From: Heterodera schachtii | Lineage: Eukaryota > Nematoda > Chromadorea > Rhabditida > Heteroderidae | Direction: 5' to 3' | Assembly: GCA_023374025.1 (NCBI GenBank) | Contig: SIJG01000145.1 | Coordinates: forward strand, 248,001-312,000 | Length of the DNA stretch: 64,000 nt | Program-made: the position numbers and the translations under genes | The notes under the pieces: generated by a model | What the model saw: the letters and a program-made list of their open reading frames with translations, nothing else | Database searches by the model: none | What the model was told of the DNA's origin: nothing | Shown: piece after piece, positions 10,546 to 22,120 of the stretch | Numbering within the stretch: the first letter of the stretch is position 1 | Layout of the letters: each line of letters opens with the position of its first letter

Positions 10546-13500
10546 CTAATCCTTTAAGTTCTCGGGTTTCTTGTTCATTCCCGTCAATAATTTCGCAATT
10601 TGCCAATATCCCACAGTTCGACCGTTTCCGCCGAATTCCCTTCTGTATTCCAGCCGAGCGAATACTCCGAATTTTCCACGGTGTTGTTTCAAATAGGACT
10701 TCAATTCATCTGTCGGAATCAATTTTTTGATGAACGGGATATGGTTGTTCTTCGGCTTGAAACGGCACGTCCAAATTTCATTGTGCACTTCTGAATCCGG
10801 GTCGTAGTCAGCCGGTATTTGAATCGAACATTCCAAACACTAAACATTCTTGAAGTATTTGCAGTTCCCCGATTTATTGTTAGTTGACAATATGACATAA
10901 GTGAGGGGAGGTCATTTTTGGTTCGTGTCGTCTCCGACCCCCCTGGACTCCGTTAGCATGGAATTGGGTCTCGACCCCGCCAGACTATTTCATCTTTATT
11001 TGACGAGGGCGTGAGATTAATTGTAAGAGATGCCAGTCCGACTCCCACAGCTTCTCCAACTGACCACTTTTGGAGCTTTCGGGCCCTCGTTAATATGGGT
11101 ATCCAACCAATGCGCCAACTCTTTGAATTCGTCAATTTCACCCCTTTGGTAACACCTAAACTCCCATAAAGCAATTTGGCGGTCGGTTTTGTTTTGACAG
11201 ACTCTGCGTTGAATTTGATCCATGTGCCATGCTCAAGCATTAACGAAGTGCACAAAGTCAGCTCCCGCGGGGTTTGAGTGCCCGTGCAAAAAGGCCAAAT
11301 CCAAAAAGTGTTTTTGGCATCCATTTCGGGGGCAGAAGCGCGCAGACAGCCGACGACTATGCCGGCCATTTCATAATCCACACAGAAATAACGCTCTAAT
11401 CGCGTTCTGTCCATATTATTGTCATTGCGCGAAGGAACAACGGTCGTTCTTCGGTTAAATGCCCCATTAGTGAACACAGTCGAGTTCTGCTGAATTGGCC
11501 TAAAGGTAAGCAAATGTTTAGCATTGATTTGCTTATTTAGTGAGTCCCTTTCCCTCCCTTTTCTCATTTTTTGCTGTTTTCACCTTCCGATGTTCCGCTG
11601 ATTTTCAATTTGTGCTTCTGAATTTGCTCTCGAGAATACTTTGGTGACCGGAATTGGTGGTTTATTATTTGTTCTGCTCGTCCCTCCCTTCAACGCGCAG
11701 TCGAACTTTCCGTTGATGACCATCGTCCACACTTCCTTGTTGCTGGGATTGATTTGCATGGGCAATCCGTCACTTTGCGCAGGAAACATTGATGAGATCA
11801 GAATGTGCTTTTGGGCCCTTTGGTTCTGATGCGTGTCGTAGAAAGCAAAGCAAATTTGGAACCAAGAACCGGGGATCGGCGAACGATGGTCGGCACCCAA
11901 CGGCAAACTGTGAAAGCAATAAAGCATTGTGCCATTTGCTTTATTTACCCATCGACCCTTGCCAATTTCACCTTTTGATCAATGTACAGCACGATTGGGC
12001 AAACTTTTTAAGACGCTTATCATACAGCGCCAATATCCACTCATAACTTCTGATCTGAATGAACAACGCAATTCCGTCACTCATCGGCAGATTTTCCGTG
12101 GCACTGCGAATTGACTCGCTGCTGCTGATCGACGACTCGCCAATGCTCGCGTTCAAACTCTCTTCGACGCAACTCTTCTCCTCCCTTTTCAGTTCTGCTT
12201 CAAACCGCTTCTTCTCCGTCTTTTTCCATCCTCCCCCAAATCCTCCGTCGATTACGTCGAACTCATCGTCATGTTCGTCTCCAATTTCAGTTTCGTTTTC
12301 TTTGTTTTGGTTGTCTTCGCTTATTAAGTCGTAACCATGACTTTGTTCGTCCCCAACATTCGCTTCTTCTTCTTTTACATATTCCTCTTCTTTCTCTTCG
12401 CAAATCACATTGACAATAAACCAAAGTGGCGATTGTCGTTCAGGGACCAAACAGAGTCGAGCCTGGGCAATGATAAGCTGACCAACTCGCACAAGCGACA
12501 AATGATTGCCGAGTTTTCCATCAGGGTCAAGCAGTACACCGAAATTATCGACATGGATTGAACCTCTGACTGTGAATGTCGGGGAAAGCATCGAATTGGA
12601 TACAGGAAAACGAAGTTCAAACTGAATGTGCCATTGAAATGCTTATTTCTTCATATAATAAATATTTTACCAGTTTGTCCCCTTGCAAGGATTTCAATGA
12701 GAAATTTGACGATAAGCCAACTGGTAAACTTGGCTCTTTATTCAATGATAAATCAACTACAAAAAGCTTCGAAGAGCTTATTGAAGGAAGGACGGGACGG
12801 TCGACTTCTCTTAATAAGAATTTGGTGGAAATAACAAATAAAAAAGGAATATTTAAATGGAAAATCCTGATTCATTTTTTGTATTAGTAAAATACATGGG
12901 TTTTTGGCAATCCTGGTGAAAAATAGTGATTTCTAATTTAACCCGGGTACAATGAACTAGAAACCCGGCTTTTGCACTTTAAAAAATATTACCTGCAACA
13001 AAAATGTACGATATCGCCGACGAATATATTGTTTGTGAGTTTATTTGTAGCAATTGCTAATTGCCCATCTCGTAAACAGAGGATCAATACGAAGCAGTAA
13101 TCGTCAAACAATTTCAAAACAAATCCCTGTTCCTTCTGGGTAATTAAATGCGAGAAATGAAAGGTCGACACATGCTTAAATTATCTTTTAAGCCAAAAAT
13201 GGATCAATGGCACTCGTACAAAGGCAACACGTACCATGGGCAACTTAATTAAATTTTTTTTTTCTCAAAAACAAATGCTTTTGCTCAGGAAAAAGTGTAT
13301 AATTTGAGCATTATAAGTTACTTTTGTACGAGTTGTCGACACCAAAAAAATATATTCAAATGAAAACCTTTGAAACAGCACTAAGTTTTTTGCTCTCCAT
13401 CACAATGTCTTTGAGAGACTGCAATTTCCAACGAGGAATACCAATTTCCCATCCTCTTCTAAATTTGCAATATCTACTGTATGTCAAAATTTTAAAATGT

Positions 13501-14018
13501 ACAGAGTAAGAAAAGCCTCATACTGCACCCAAGGCTTAATTGAAACGTCATCGGAAAAGCAGTAATCTTCGGCCGAAAGGCTGCTACCGTCCAAAACAGG
13601 CGAATAAAAAACACGAAAATCCGGCAAATGGACATCTTCGGGCTTTGAGACGAAGAAAATTGGCAATTGTACCTTGGTAAGGATTTATACTCACTTTTTT
13701 TGGTTTTCACAACAAATTTATCTGAGCCTATCGTTTTAAAACCCCCGTGCCACTTTTTCCATTTACAATTTGCCATTACCTGAACGACACTTTCATCGCC
13801 GTCCTGCCAAACTCGGGTCGATGGTGCTTCTGATTTTGCAAGAGATTCAAAAATATGCCGTCCCTTCCTTCGATCTATGCTCATTCGAAACCATTGTCCA
13901 ACTTTAACACCTTCGAAATTTGGCCTCATCTCCACAGTGTTTAATAAATGATGTTCACCGCCGTACATCAAATAACACACTTCGTTCTTCTTGCCAATGC
14001 ACAGAGCTATTTTTTCCA
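10546..14018 (-). CDS. Uncharacterised multi-exon protein with repeated 'VG' modules
   Basis: Family not recognised. Coding exons are supported by frame-consistent text and splice sites: about 14018-13690 (start MEKIALCIGKKNEV), about 13672-13504, about 13440-13381, about 13175-12977, about 12614-12030, about 11903-11580, about 11500-11160 (continuing to about 11020 in a shifted frame) and 10839-10546, ending in TAG. Several segments share a short pattern of hydrophobics around VG: VKVGQWFRM, IFVGDIVHF, VRVGQLIIA, perhaps successive beta-barrel-like modules (inference). The large exon carries a Glu/Asp-rich stretch and a Ser-rich stretch (SSISSSESIRSATEN). The last coding joints (near 11150 and 11020) are not resolved. 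No signal peptide or membrane segment is seen. Confidence 0.55.
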
Positions 14019-14501
14019 TAATATATAAAAGTTAGAGCAATATGAATGATGTAATAATGTTATAATATTGAATAGAATATATCCAAGTGTAAATTGTTTA
14101 TGTAGTATCTATATTTATATGTAATTGTGTTTAATTTCCGCTAAAAACAAAAAATTTAAATTTAATTTAATTTGAAATGAAAACTCGACTAGGTATTTTT
14201 GTAAAGACTAATCCGAAAAAAATTACGGAACGAGAAAACAAAAAAAAGGACGAAACACCGTATGAAATTCCCGCCTTTTTCCCGGACTGGCTCAAGGGGT
14301 GCCCCAACTGGGTACCACCGACTGGGCTCTGATAACTGGGAGCGACCAACTGTGCGCCATAAGAGCAATCCTTAACCAGCTCAATCAGCCAAATTTATTC
14401 TTCTTTAACCTGAAGATGATTCGCTCGCTTCTTAACTCTTTTATGAATTTTCATCTGTAATTTAATCCCATTTCTGAGTACTTTTAAGCTAATTAAGCAC
14501 T
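14019..14501. other. Divergent promoter region
   Basis: About 480 AT-rich bases between a minus-strand gene start and the plus-strand hexosaminidase start, so both promoters probably lie here. No coding frame or distinct motif is supported. Confidence 0.4.
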
Positions 14502-17158
14502 ATGTACATGCAGTGTAATTCTGGTTTAGTTGCTTCCCTGATTTGTATTCTTTTTACTCTCGTCTTTTTATTTTATAAGCAATTCGAATTTGATATCAAT
14601 TTTAAAAACATAATGCTTATGGTTGAAAAAAAACCCTCTTCATTCTTCGAAAAGGTAATATTTACGATAAATTACTAATTTTTGCAAATTAATACAATTT
14701 TAAGGTAATTGTCCATTTCGACCTGAAAGGAGCTGCACCAAAGCCACATTATGTTAAAGAATTATTACCGTTCATCAAGAAATTGGGATTTACTGAAATT
14801 CTTATGGAGTATGAAGTACAGGAAATTGTTATATTATTTATTTTAAATATTTTATAATTTTCAGGACATGTTCCCATATTCTTTTGGGTTGTCGGTTTTA
14901 AGACGAAAGACCGCTTTTGATGAAATGACTACCAAGCAGCTTAAAGAGGTGTGTATCTTCATTAAATACTTCAGCTAATTTCACTTTGTTCAATTTTTTT
15001 TATATTAATAAAAAAATATCAAAATTTTTTTGCGTGCATTTGGGTGCCAAAAATATATTTTTGCTTTCTTTCGTGTTATGAACAAAAGCACTAATATTTT
15101 TAATTTTTTTTAAATTTCAGTCTGCCAATGCCATTGGATTGAACATCATCCCATTAATACAAACAGTTCTGTTTGGATATTTACAATTATCACACCAATT
15201 GAAATAACAGTACTTGAAAGTAACCTAAACTTTTTTTTTTTTACTTCAGTTCGGGCACTTTGAATTTGCTCTAAAGCATCAAGAGTTCTCTTCATTGAGA
15301 GAGGACCCAAATTGGATGGACACAATTTGCCCATCCAATGAACGATCCATTTGGCTGATTCGGGAAATGATTTCGCAGGTTTTAACGTCATTTAGCCGAA
15401 AAAACAAAACCAAACTATTTACAAACAGATCCGTCATCTTCACCACGATGAGAAATCAATTCACATTGGCTGTGATGAAGCATATCATATTGGATTGGAC
15501 AAGGCTTGCCAATTACGGCTAAACACAACTCTTAATGGGTCCATTGACCGGCTTAAACTCGAACATATTTCACGGTAATAAATAGTGATTTTATACACAT
15601 TCAAGGAGGGTGTCTCACAATCAGGCCAACCGCCATACGACGTACGATTGACACAAGGGGGAGAGTTATCGTGAGCAAACTCTTACGACTGCCAATTTTT
15701 TCTCCAACGGCGATCTTTTTTTTTTTGCTTTTCACGCCACTTTTTTGCAGCGCGCTTTTTCCAAAAGCTTATAGGGAATAATGGGTTCCGGGAAAATTTA
15801 TAAAATTTAAGTACTTAAAATATTTTCACCATTGGCAAAATTTTTCAGAAAATTACCCCCCCCCCCCTTCGCTAGGCGCTTCCCTTTTTAATATGTTCTG
15901 ACTAAAAACATTTCAAAACATCCATGATGATTTACTGTCATTTCAGCGTTGCCCGAATGGCAAAGGAGGAGTTCGGGTTCGAGCAGGTTTTGGTTTGGTA
16001 TGACATGTTCGAAAAAATCCCTGCTGCGCTGCTGGAGGAATATAAACTCGGCTCTCTGATTGTCCCCGTTGTTTGGGGGTATAAGACTGACGTGGCTCGG
16101 CCAGGGTATTTCCCCGACGGACTTTTCGAACGTTTCAGCCAAGTGTCGTATTTTTTATTGCAAATATTCGGCTTTGGCTCTTAAGGTTTTTGACAACATT
16201 TATTTTGCCGGTGCCTTCAAAGGCGCCGACGGAATTTCCCAACAATTCGTGCACATTGAGCGATACATGCAAACTTTGCGTTCTTACCAAAAGCTTTACC
16301 ATCAGAATGAAAAGGTTGACAATTGCTTTAGCCATTTTTTCCTGTTACGCTATATTTTTGGTTACTTTTCCTTTTAGTATTTGAAAGACCGCTTGACTGG
16401 GATTATTTTGACGGGATGGCAAAGGTATTCCCACACTACGCCTTTGTGTGAGCTTCTCCCCGCCGGCATTCCATCGTTGGCACGGCAAGCAATTTCTGTT
16501 TCGCAATGGATGAACAAAAAAGAAGAACGGACCGACCAATTCATGCAGGTTTTATTAATTAATTAATTTTAGGTGTATTATATTACTCATAGTTAAGGAG
16601 TTTCTGAACTGTTCCGTACGTCACTCGACTTCGGCCACCAAATTTGTCCACAAAGGATTCACTTTCCCATTCGTTTTTGAATTCAAATTCAGCGATTGCC
16701 AATTCCCCGGTGTTGAACTTTACAGTGAGGTGATGATTTCGGTGGAATCACAATGCAATTCGTAATATTAGATTGAAGAACTGAATTTGTTGCGGTGGAA
16801 AGCGGCGATTGAGCGATATATAAGCAATATTGAAACCGAAAAAGAGACACAAAATGAACTGGAAAAAATGGAGGAAGAATTCAGAAAACTCCGAAAGACG
16901 GTAGGGAAAGGGGAAGGTTACGCTGCAAACCCTCCGAACCCTGACTAAAATTAAAAAATAAAACAATTAAATTTGTTGAACAGTCATTGGATGAACCAAT
17001 GCTCCGTGTTTATGCCATTAGCTTGTTTCATTCAGATCGCTTCTCTTCTCGGCCGTTTCTTTTACGAGGACACAGTCGACGAATGGTTGGCTCAACACAG
17101 CCATTTGAATCGCTTTAATGATGATGACCTCGGTTTGCCTCGTCCAAACCGACTTTGA
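14502..17158 (+). CDS. Hexosaminidase D-like glycosidase (GH20), membrane-anchored
   Basis: Twelve exons sum exactly to 515 residues: 14502-14654, 14705-14815, 14865-14948, 15121-15165, 15250-15378, 15429-15574, 15947-16142, 16186-16314, 16378-16548, 16598-16729, 16772-16900, 17036-17158. The enzyme removes terminal beta-linked N-acetylhexosamine. Residues 1-25 form a hydrophobic segment ([13 protein letters not shown]), suggesting a type II anchor or signal. Family blocks follow in order: [38 protein letters not shown], the catalytic [15 protein letters not shown] with the Asp-Glu pair intact, [10 protein letters not shown], and [12 protein letters not shown] with [11 protein letters not shown]. 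Length fits the HEXD family. The C-terminal exon was chosen by phase (acceptor TTCATTCAG). Cytosolic/nuclear HEXD enzymes lack an obvious anchor, so the N-terminal segment is notable. C. elegans has several hex paralogues; I do not assign one. Confidence 0.9.
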
Positions 17159-17902
17159 GATCATAGGTCCATTTGAAGCGCCTTTTTGATCATGTGAATT
17201 TTTATGTTTGAAAGTTTCCCTTTTTATTGCCTTTAACTTTTGTTAATTTTATTGCCATTATGTCTTTTTTTTGTCTTCAGGGTTTCTTTTCGTTTTTTGT
17301 TTGCTTTCTCATAATTAGGGTTTAAATTTTAAAATAATAATATTTATCAATCACATTTTTCCCAAACTTTCTGTGAATATTCTTTATTTTGATAAAAGAT
17401 TTAATATACACAATTGTTTTCAAATATGTAACTGAAACTGTAGGGTTAAGATTTTGAGAAATTTTTCTAAATTTATTTACAGTTTATCCAAAAAATAACC
17501 TTTTTTGGATCAAAATTTAAGATATGAGAATTGGGGTCTGCTGACGGTGCCCATTGTCGCTGCCGGGGAAATTTGGACCAATTTTTAGTCAACAGAGTCT
17601 GAAACAAAAGTCGGGACTTGGTCGGGTACCCAAACCCGTTAAATAACTCCAACTCTGTTTATTTGAATATCCCTAAAGGAGCCACAAAATGTATTTGTTG
17701 CTACAGTATGACTCAGTGTTTTAATTTGAAATGTCATTCTGTTTTGATCTTTGATTGTCTTTTAATTAATCTGTTGCAAATTTCCTTTTTATTCTTTTTC
17801 CATTCGATGCCAAATTAATGAATGTATTGGCCAACATAAATTTCGAATGGTTTCTCTTTTTTGTTCCTTCTCTCTTTTTTCCTCTCTGTCCACTTCAAAT
17901 GC
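17159..17902. other. Convergent 3' region
   Basis: About 740 AT-rich bases between the stops of the hexosaminidase (+) and collagen (-) genes; 3' untranslated regions of both are expected here. No coding frame is supported. Confidence 0.5.
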
Positions 17903-18906
17903 TTAAGCAGCGACGCGAGAGCGGCGAGCAAAAACGCTTGTGCGAGGGGGGCAAGGACAGTAGGCACCGTCGTGGCCGGGCTGTCCAGCTTGGCCGGGCT
18001 GCCCGGGGGTTCCTGGGGCCCCGGCGTTTCCGGGTTGGCCAGGGCTTCCGGGAGGACCGGGCGGTCCTTGTCCTCCGGGGTTTCCGGGCTGTCCGGGGCT
18101 GCCGGGCTGGCCCGGTGCTCCTGGGTTTCCGGGAGGTCCAGGTGGGCCGGGAATTGTCGTGCTGAAACAAAAACATTCAATAATTTTATTGGCTGAGTTC
18201 GATTCTCTCGCCTTTTGATTCCTGGTTGTCCGGGTTGGCCGGGCTGGCCAGGTCCTCCTGGTTGTCCGGGTTGGCCAGGCTGTCCCTGAGGACCCGGTGG
18301 GCCAGGCGGGCCTTGTCCGCCGCCCTGTCCAGGCTGCCCGGGCTGTCCATCGTTTCCGGGTGGCCCAGGTGGTCCTTGGCTTCCTGGCTGACCAGACGGC
18401 CCAGCTGGGCATTTCTGGCACGTCGACACGGGCGGAGGGCATGGCGGTGCTTGTTGTCCCGGCTGTCCTGGACTTCCCGGTTGCCCGGCGCCGCCGGGCT
18501 CACCGGGTGTTCCGGGGGGCCCAGGCGGGCCAGGAGGACCAGGAGGACAGCTTGGCTGCTGCAGTTGGCAAACGCATTGGGGAGGCAATCCCTGGCGCTT
18601 TTGGCGTAGGAAAATGGAGTTGAAGGGATTCTCTCGCGGACGGGTCGGTGGAGTGACACTGATCTGCACCTCCATCAGTTCAGTCCAGGCGGAGTCCGTG
18701 TTCACGCGGAAAGCCTAAGAGGCAAAACGGATTGGATCGGATGATCAAACGGTGTTTGTTTGTCAGTTCACCTGAACACCGTCCATCACGCGGTTGTTCA
18801 TTTCGTTGATTTGAGTGTACAGTTGCGGGATCACCACGAGAGTGGCCAAAATCGCGGCCAGCGAACAAAGGGAAGCAATTCCGACTATAATTTTCGCTTC
18901 GTGCAT
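17903..18906 (-). CDS. Cuticle collagen
   Basis: Three exons (18906-18772, 18714-18212, 18161-17903) sum to 298 residues, the usual size of nematode cuticle collagens. Order: short cytosolic start MHEAKIIVG, a membrane/signal-anchor segment ([21 protein letters not shown]), a non-collagenous region, a furin-like site RQKR, a Cys cluster ([11 protein letters not shown]), then interrupted Gly-X-Y blocks with [11 protein letters not shown] between them, and a C-terminal YCPCPPR before a basic end. Such proteins are processed, cross-linked by disulfides and built into the exoskeleton at each moult. The second intron (18211-18162, minus strand) begins GC and ends AG, with no usable GT nearby. Upstream, 18907-19100 is purine/pyrimidine-rich with no clear TATA. 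The assignment is secure; the subfamily is not determined. Confidence 0.93.
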
Positions 18907-20102
18907 TTTCTTTTCTGAAATTGACTTCTGTTGCGGAGGGTTTAACAGAAGAAGCAGTGAATTTGGTTCTGTTTTCAATTGCTGCGCTATGAACAGTGAA
19001 TGAATGAATGAATGCTTTCCACCGAATTTCGTCTCTCTTTTATACGCCTTTTCTGAGGCGGACCCATCAGAAAGAACGTGCTTTTCCTTTTTTTCCTTTT
19101 TCGTGTCGTGCAAACGTTTCGGGACTTTTCAGCCCCTCAATTATTATCGGAGCTGCGCTGATTGTGCGCATGAGCAGCGACCGAAGCTTCGCTGTTCTTC
19201 CCTAATTAGGAGGCAAAGAGAAGAGAAGCGAATTCCGCCAGCGGAGTCAGTCGCCCTTCCCCCCCCTCGTAAAAATGAGGACGGGTTGTCAACGATGCTT
19301 TGTCTCCCAAGGACATTTTGCAGACTGTTTGCCCACGGGCAAAAACTAATTATTTTTGGAGAAACGACAAATTGGAGAAGGAATCATTTGGCGGTTGCTG
19401 ATCACAGGGAAAAAAGAAAATTCAGGAAGGAATTGAGAGACGAGGGAAGGGGAGGAGAAATAGTGGAAAGGATTGAGAGATAGGGGAGAAGAGGAGGGGA
19501 GGTTGGTAGAGAAATAGTGCACGGGATTGAGAGAGAGGGAGAGAAGGAGGGGTGATTAGTCATTGAAACAGCCCAAACAACCGTCAGCCAATTAATTACA
19601 TTCTGCTAATGATAGCACTCCCAACTGTGATGACAGAGTAAACCTGTCTTTAACATTCGATGCATGTTTTGTAAATGTATGTTGGGCCATAAGCTTTGAT
19701 CATTAAGTGTGATATGCATTCCATGATTTATAATTTTCCTCAACATTTTTGATAGAAAAACTTTTATTCTGTTGGTTCTGAATACCGAATGTGTTATGTA
19801 ATTGAATAACAATTAATTCAATATTAATTGCTTTTTCATACCAATTTTTTAATTTTTAAATTGGATCCGATGCCTAAACTCTCCTGATCCGATCGAAAGC
19901 TTCTGTATTCCTGGTACATAGGTATGTATAAATAGCATTAAACTGTTCAACATTTAAAAATATAATAATCCAATAACTGCTGAAGAGAGTTTCCCTCTCA
20001 TGGCCACCCGTTTCTTTCGTTTCAATTTTGGCACTTTTGTGGCGCTGATACATTCCGCCAAACTTCGTTGTCTATCACAACGAAATCTGTCCAAGGAAAT
20101 AT
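18907..20102. other. Intergenic, purine-rich tract
   Basis: About 1.2 kb with no supported gene. It contains the collagen promoter, a G/A-rich block (about 19415-19555) of GAGAGA and GGGGAGG types, then AT-rich DNA. Open frames here are shadows of composition. Confidence 0.5.
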
Positions 20103-21356
20103 TTAAATTAAAATGTTTGTGCTGCTATTTGTCCGCCACTGTTCGTACCGGTGATAATAAGTAACATTTTGCGACTTGAAGCATCTGTGCACCGTGCCGC
20201 CCATCATCACGTCGTGGCCCAATTCGATGAAAAGTCCGCCGTCGTCGACGCATCCTTGGCCAATTGCCCTTTTAAAAACACGGCCTTTGCCGCTGCCCGG
20301 CATTACTCACCCAACACTTTCTTCTGGCCCTCCTCCGTGCAGTGGTAGCGGATGTGCTTGTCCGCCCATGTTTGGCCCGGCTTGAACTCCCCTTCGGTGC
20401 CATTTTGCCCTTGGCAGCCCAACACTACGCCAAACACTCCTTTTGTTGGCCATTCCCCAAACTCACACTCACTTCTGATCACATAGCGAACCCTGCCGCT
20501 TTCAGAAACTTCGCAGCTGTGCCTTTTCGTCCCAATTAAACGCGACTCGCCCAAAAGAATTGCGTCGTCCGTCGAATTTAACAGAAAACACCCTTAGGGG
20601 CCTTTTGATCGGATTGCTCAAAAGGGCATCATTACCGACAACAGCAACTCCCGTGTCTTTACAAGTCACTTTGAAAGAGCCGTTTTTGAAAGTGTCGCCT
20701 TAAAAGTGCCAATTTTGGGAAGGGAACGATTCCCTTCACATACCAACGTCATAATAAATGCCATTTTCGAAGCAAGTCGACCCTTAATTGTTATAATTTG
20801 TGCTGTAATGTGTCATTTGCTCTGAAGACAAACTCTGTTCGTAAAGTGCCGTGTTGCCACTCACCAAACATTTGTGCCTTGTCCCATTCCGAAGAAAAGT
20901 GCGCCCGATTTGAATGACTGACATATCCTCGGCAATGCAAGCTGACCAAGGCGGACAACCTTTTGGACCACACCAAAATACCCACCAATGACCTCGGCTG
21001 TGCCATTTTTACACTCGTAGTGAAAGTTGCCCTTGGTGAAAGTTTGTCCGTGCTCAAAAATGCCGACGCCGGTGATCAAACACGGCAATGGCGGCTGCAG
21101 CCCGTCCTTGGCTGAAGTGAAGTGACTTATGACCAAAGGGTCGACATTTGTTGGACCACCGACCCTGTGGGATGACCACTTTGTCTTGGGAACTGTTCGG
21201 GTCGCCCCCTCGGGCAACCAAAATGATCACTCCCTGACCATCCGCCGACGAATTGAGACGATCGGCACAATGGCAAACGGATATGACCAGAAACAATGGC
21301 AAAAAGATGGAAAACAATGGCAAAGAGTGGCGAAACTGGTGATAAGACAATGCCAT
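20103..21356 (-). CDS. Secreted protein with repeated Cys modules
   Basis: A signal peptide (LPLFSIFLPLFLVISVCHC) starts the protein at 21356. The exons that follow encode a repeated module of about 35-45 residues of the form Cys ... Gly, a GxxF/GxTF turn, then G-x-(F/Y)-x-(Y/V)-x-C, ending near V-x-G. Examples are CLITGVGIFEHGQTFTKG with FHYECKNGTAEVIG, CFENGIYYDV with TFKNGSFKVTCKDTG, GCQGQNGTEG with IRYHCTEEG, and GCVDDGGLFIELGHDV with VHRC. The joints I checked (CAGG|gtcggt, GTTGG|gtgagt) keep phase. The last exon is 20254-20103. At least five modules, several N-glycosylation sites. I recognise the general nematode style but not a named family. It is probably extracellular, perhaps of cuticle or gland origin (inference). 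Confidence 0.65.
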
Positions 21357-22120
21357 GGGAAGAAAGAATTGTGACGGAAAAGGCGCTGCGTTTGATTAAC
21401 AATTGGCAGTGGCGGGGGGGGGGAGGGAATCGTCGTAACGGCCGACAAATTTTGGGGAATGAGAAATGGAGAAGAAAGAATGAATGACCTTCAATCCAAT
21501 TCATTCCAAATGCATTTCTTTGATGGAAGCGAAAACAATTCAGCAGCACTTTAGCAGCAAAAAGTGAGGAAACAAATCAAAGAGAGCGATGGCCGAGAAA
21601 CGCTAATTAGCCGTTAAACAGTTTTAATGAGGTCGACAATGGTCGGGCGAAGGAATGACGGCCCATGGATAATTTGGAATGGATTGGACAGAGCACAAAA
21701 GCACAGACATTCATCAATTGACCGATTTAACCCTCTGTTAAAGTGAAATCTGATTAAGATTACTTATGTAAATGAAGTGTTTTTGACATCCCCACCATCC
21801 CATTCTTTACTCTTCCCCCCCCCCCCCCCTCACTTCTTTAGTCGCCCACCCTCTCCGTCCCCTCTCCGTCCCCTTCCCCCTCTTTTTCCCCTCGCCCTTC
21901 CCTTTCTTTCCCATTGCCCTTCTCCCATTTTCTCTTCACAAAATCCATCCTTCCTCGCTTTCCTTGGTCCATCGTTCACTTTATTCATTCTTTCATCTCC
22001 TTTATATTTATTTCATTTATTTTATAATTTCTCTTTTCCAAAATTAAAATTTATTTAATAATATAAATGAAAATATTCATTTAAATTTGCTTTTTATTTA
22101 TAAGTTTAATTCAAAAACAC
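21357..22120. other. Divergent promoter region with poly-C tract
   Basis: About 760 bases between minus- and plus-strand gene starts. It includes a G run (21412-21424), and a pyrimidine tract rich in CCCTCTCC at about 21800-21960. No coding frame is supported. Confidence 0.5.

Noticed and set aside
16982..17035. Coding text [17 protein letters not shown] as part of hexosaminidase D
   Set aside because: Continuing it leads to quick stops; the acceptor at 17035 gives the conserved C-terminus in phase.
17818..18623. Plus-strand open frames across the collagen gene
   Set aside because: Antisense shadows of the Gly-X-Y coding strand.
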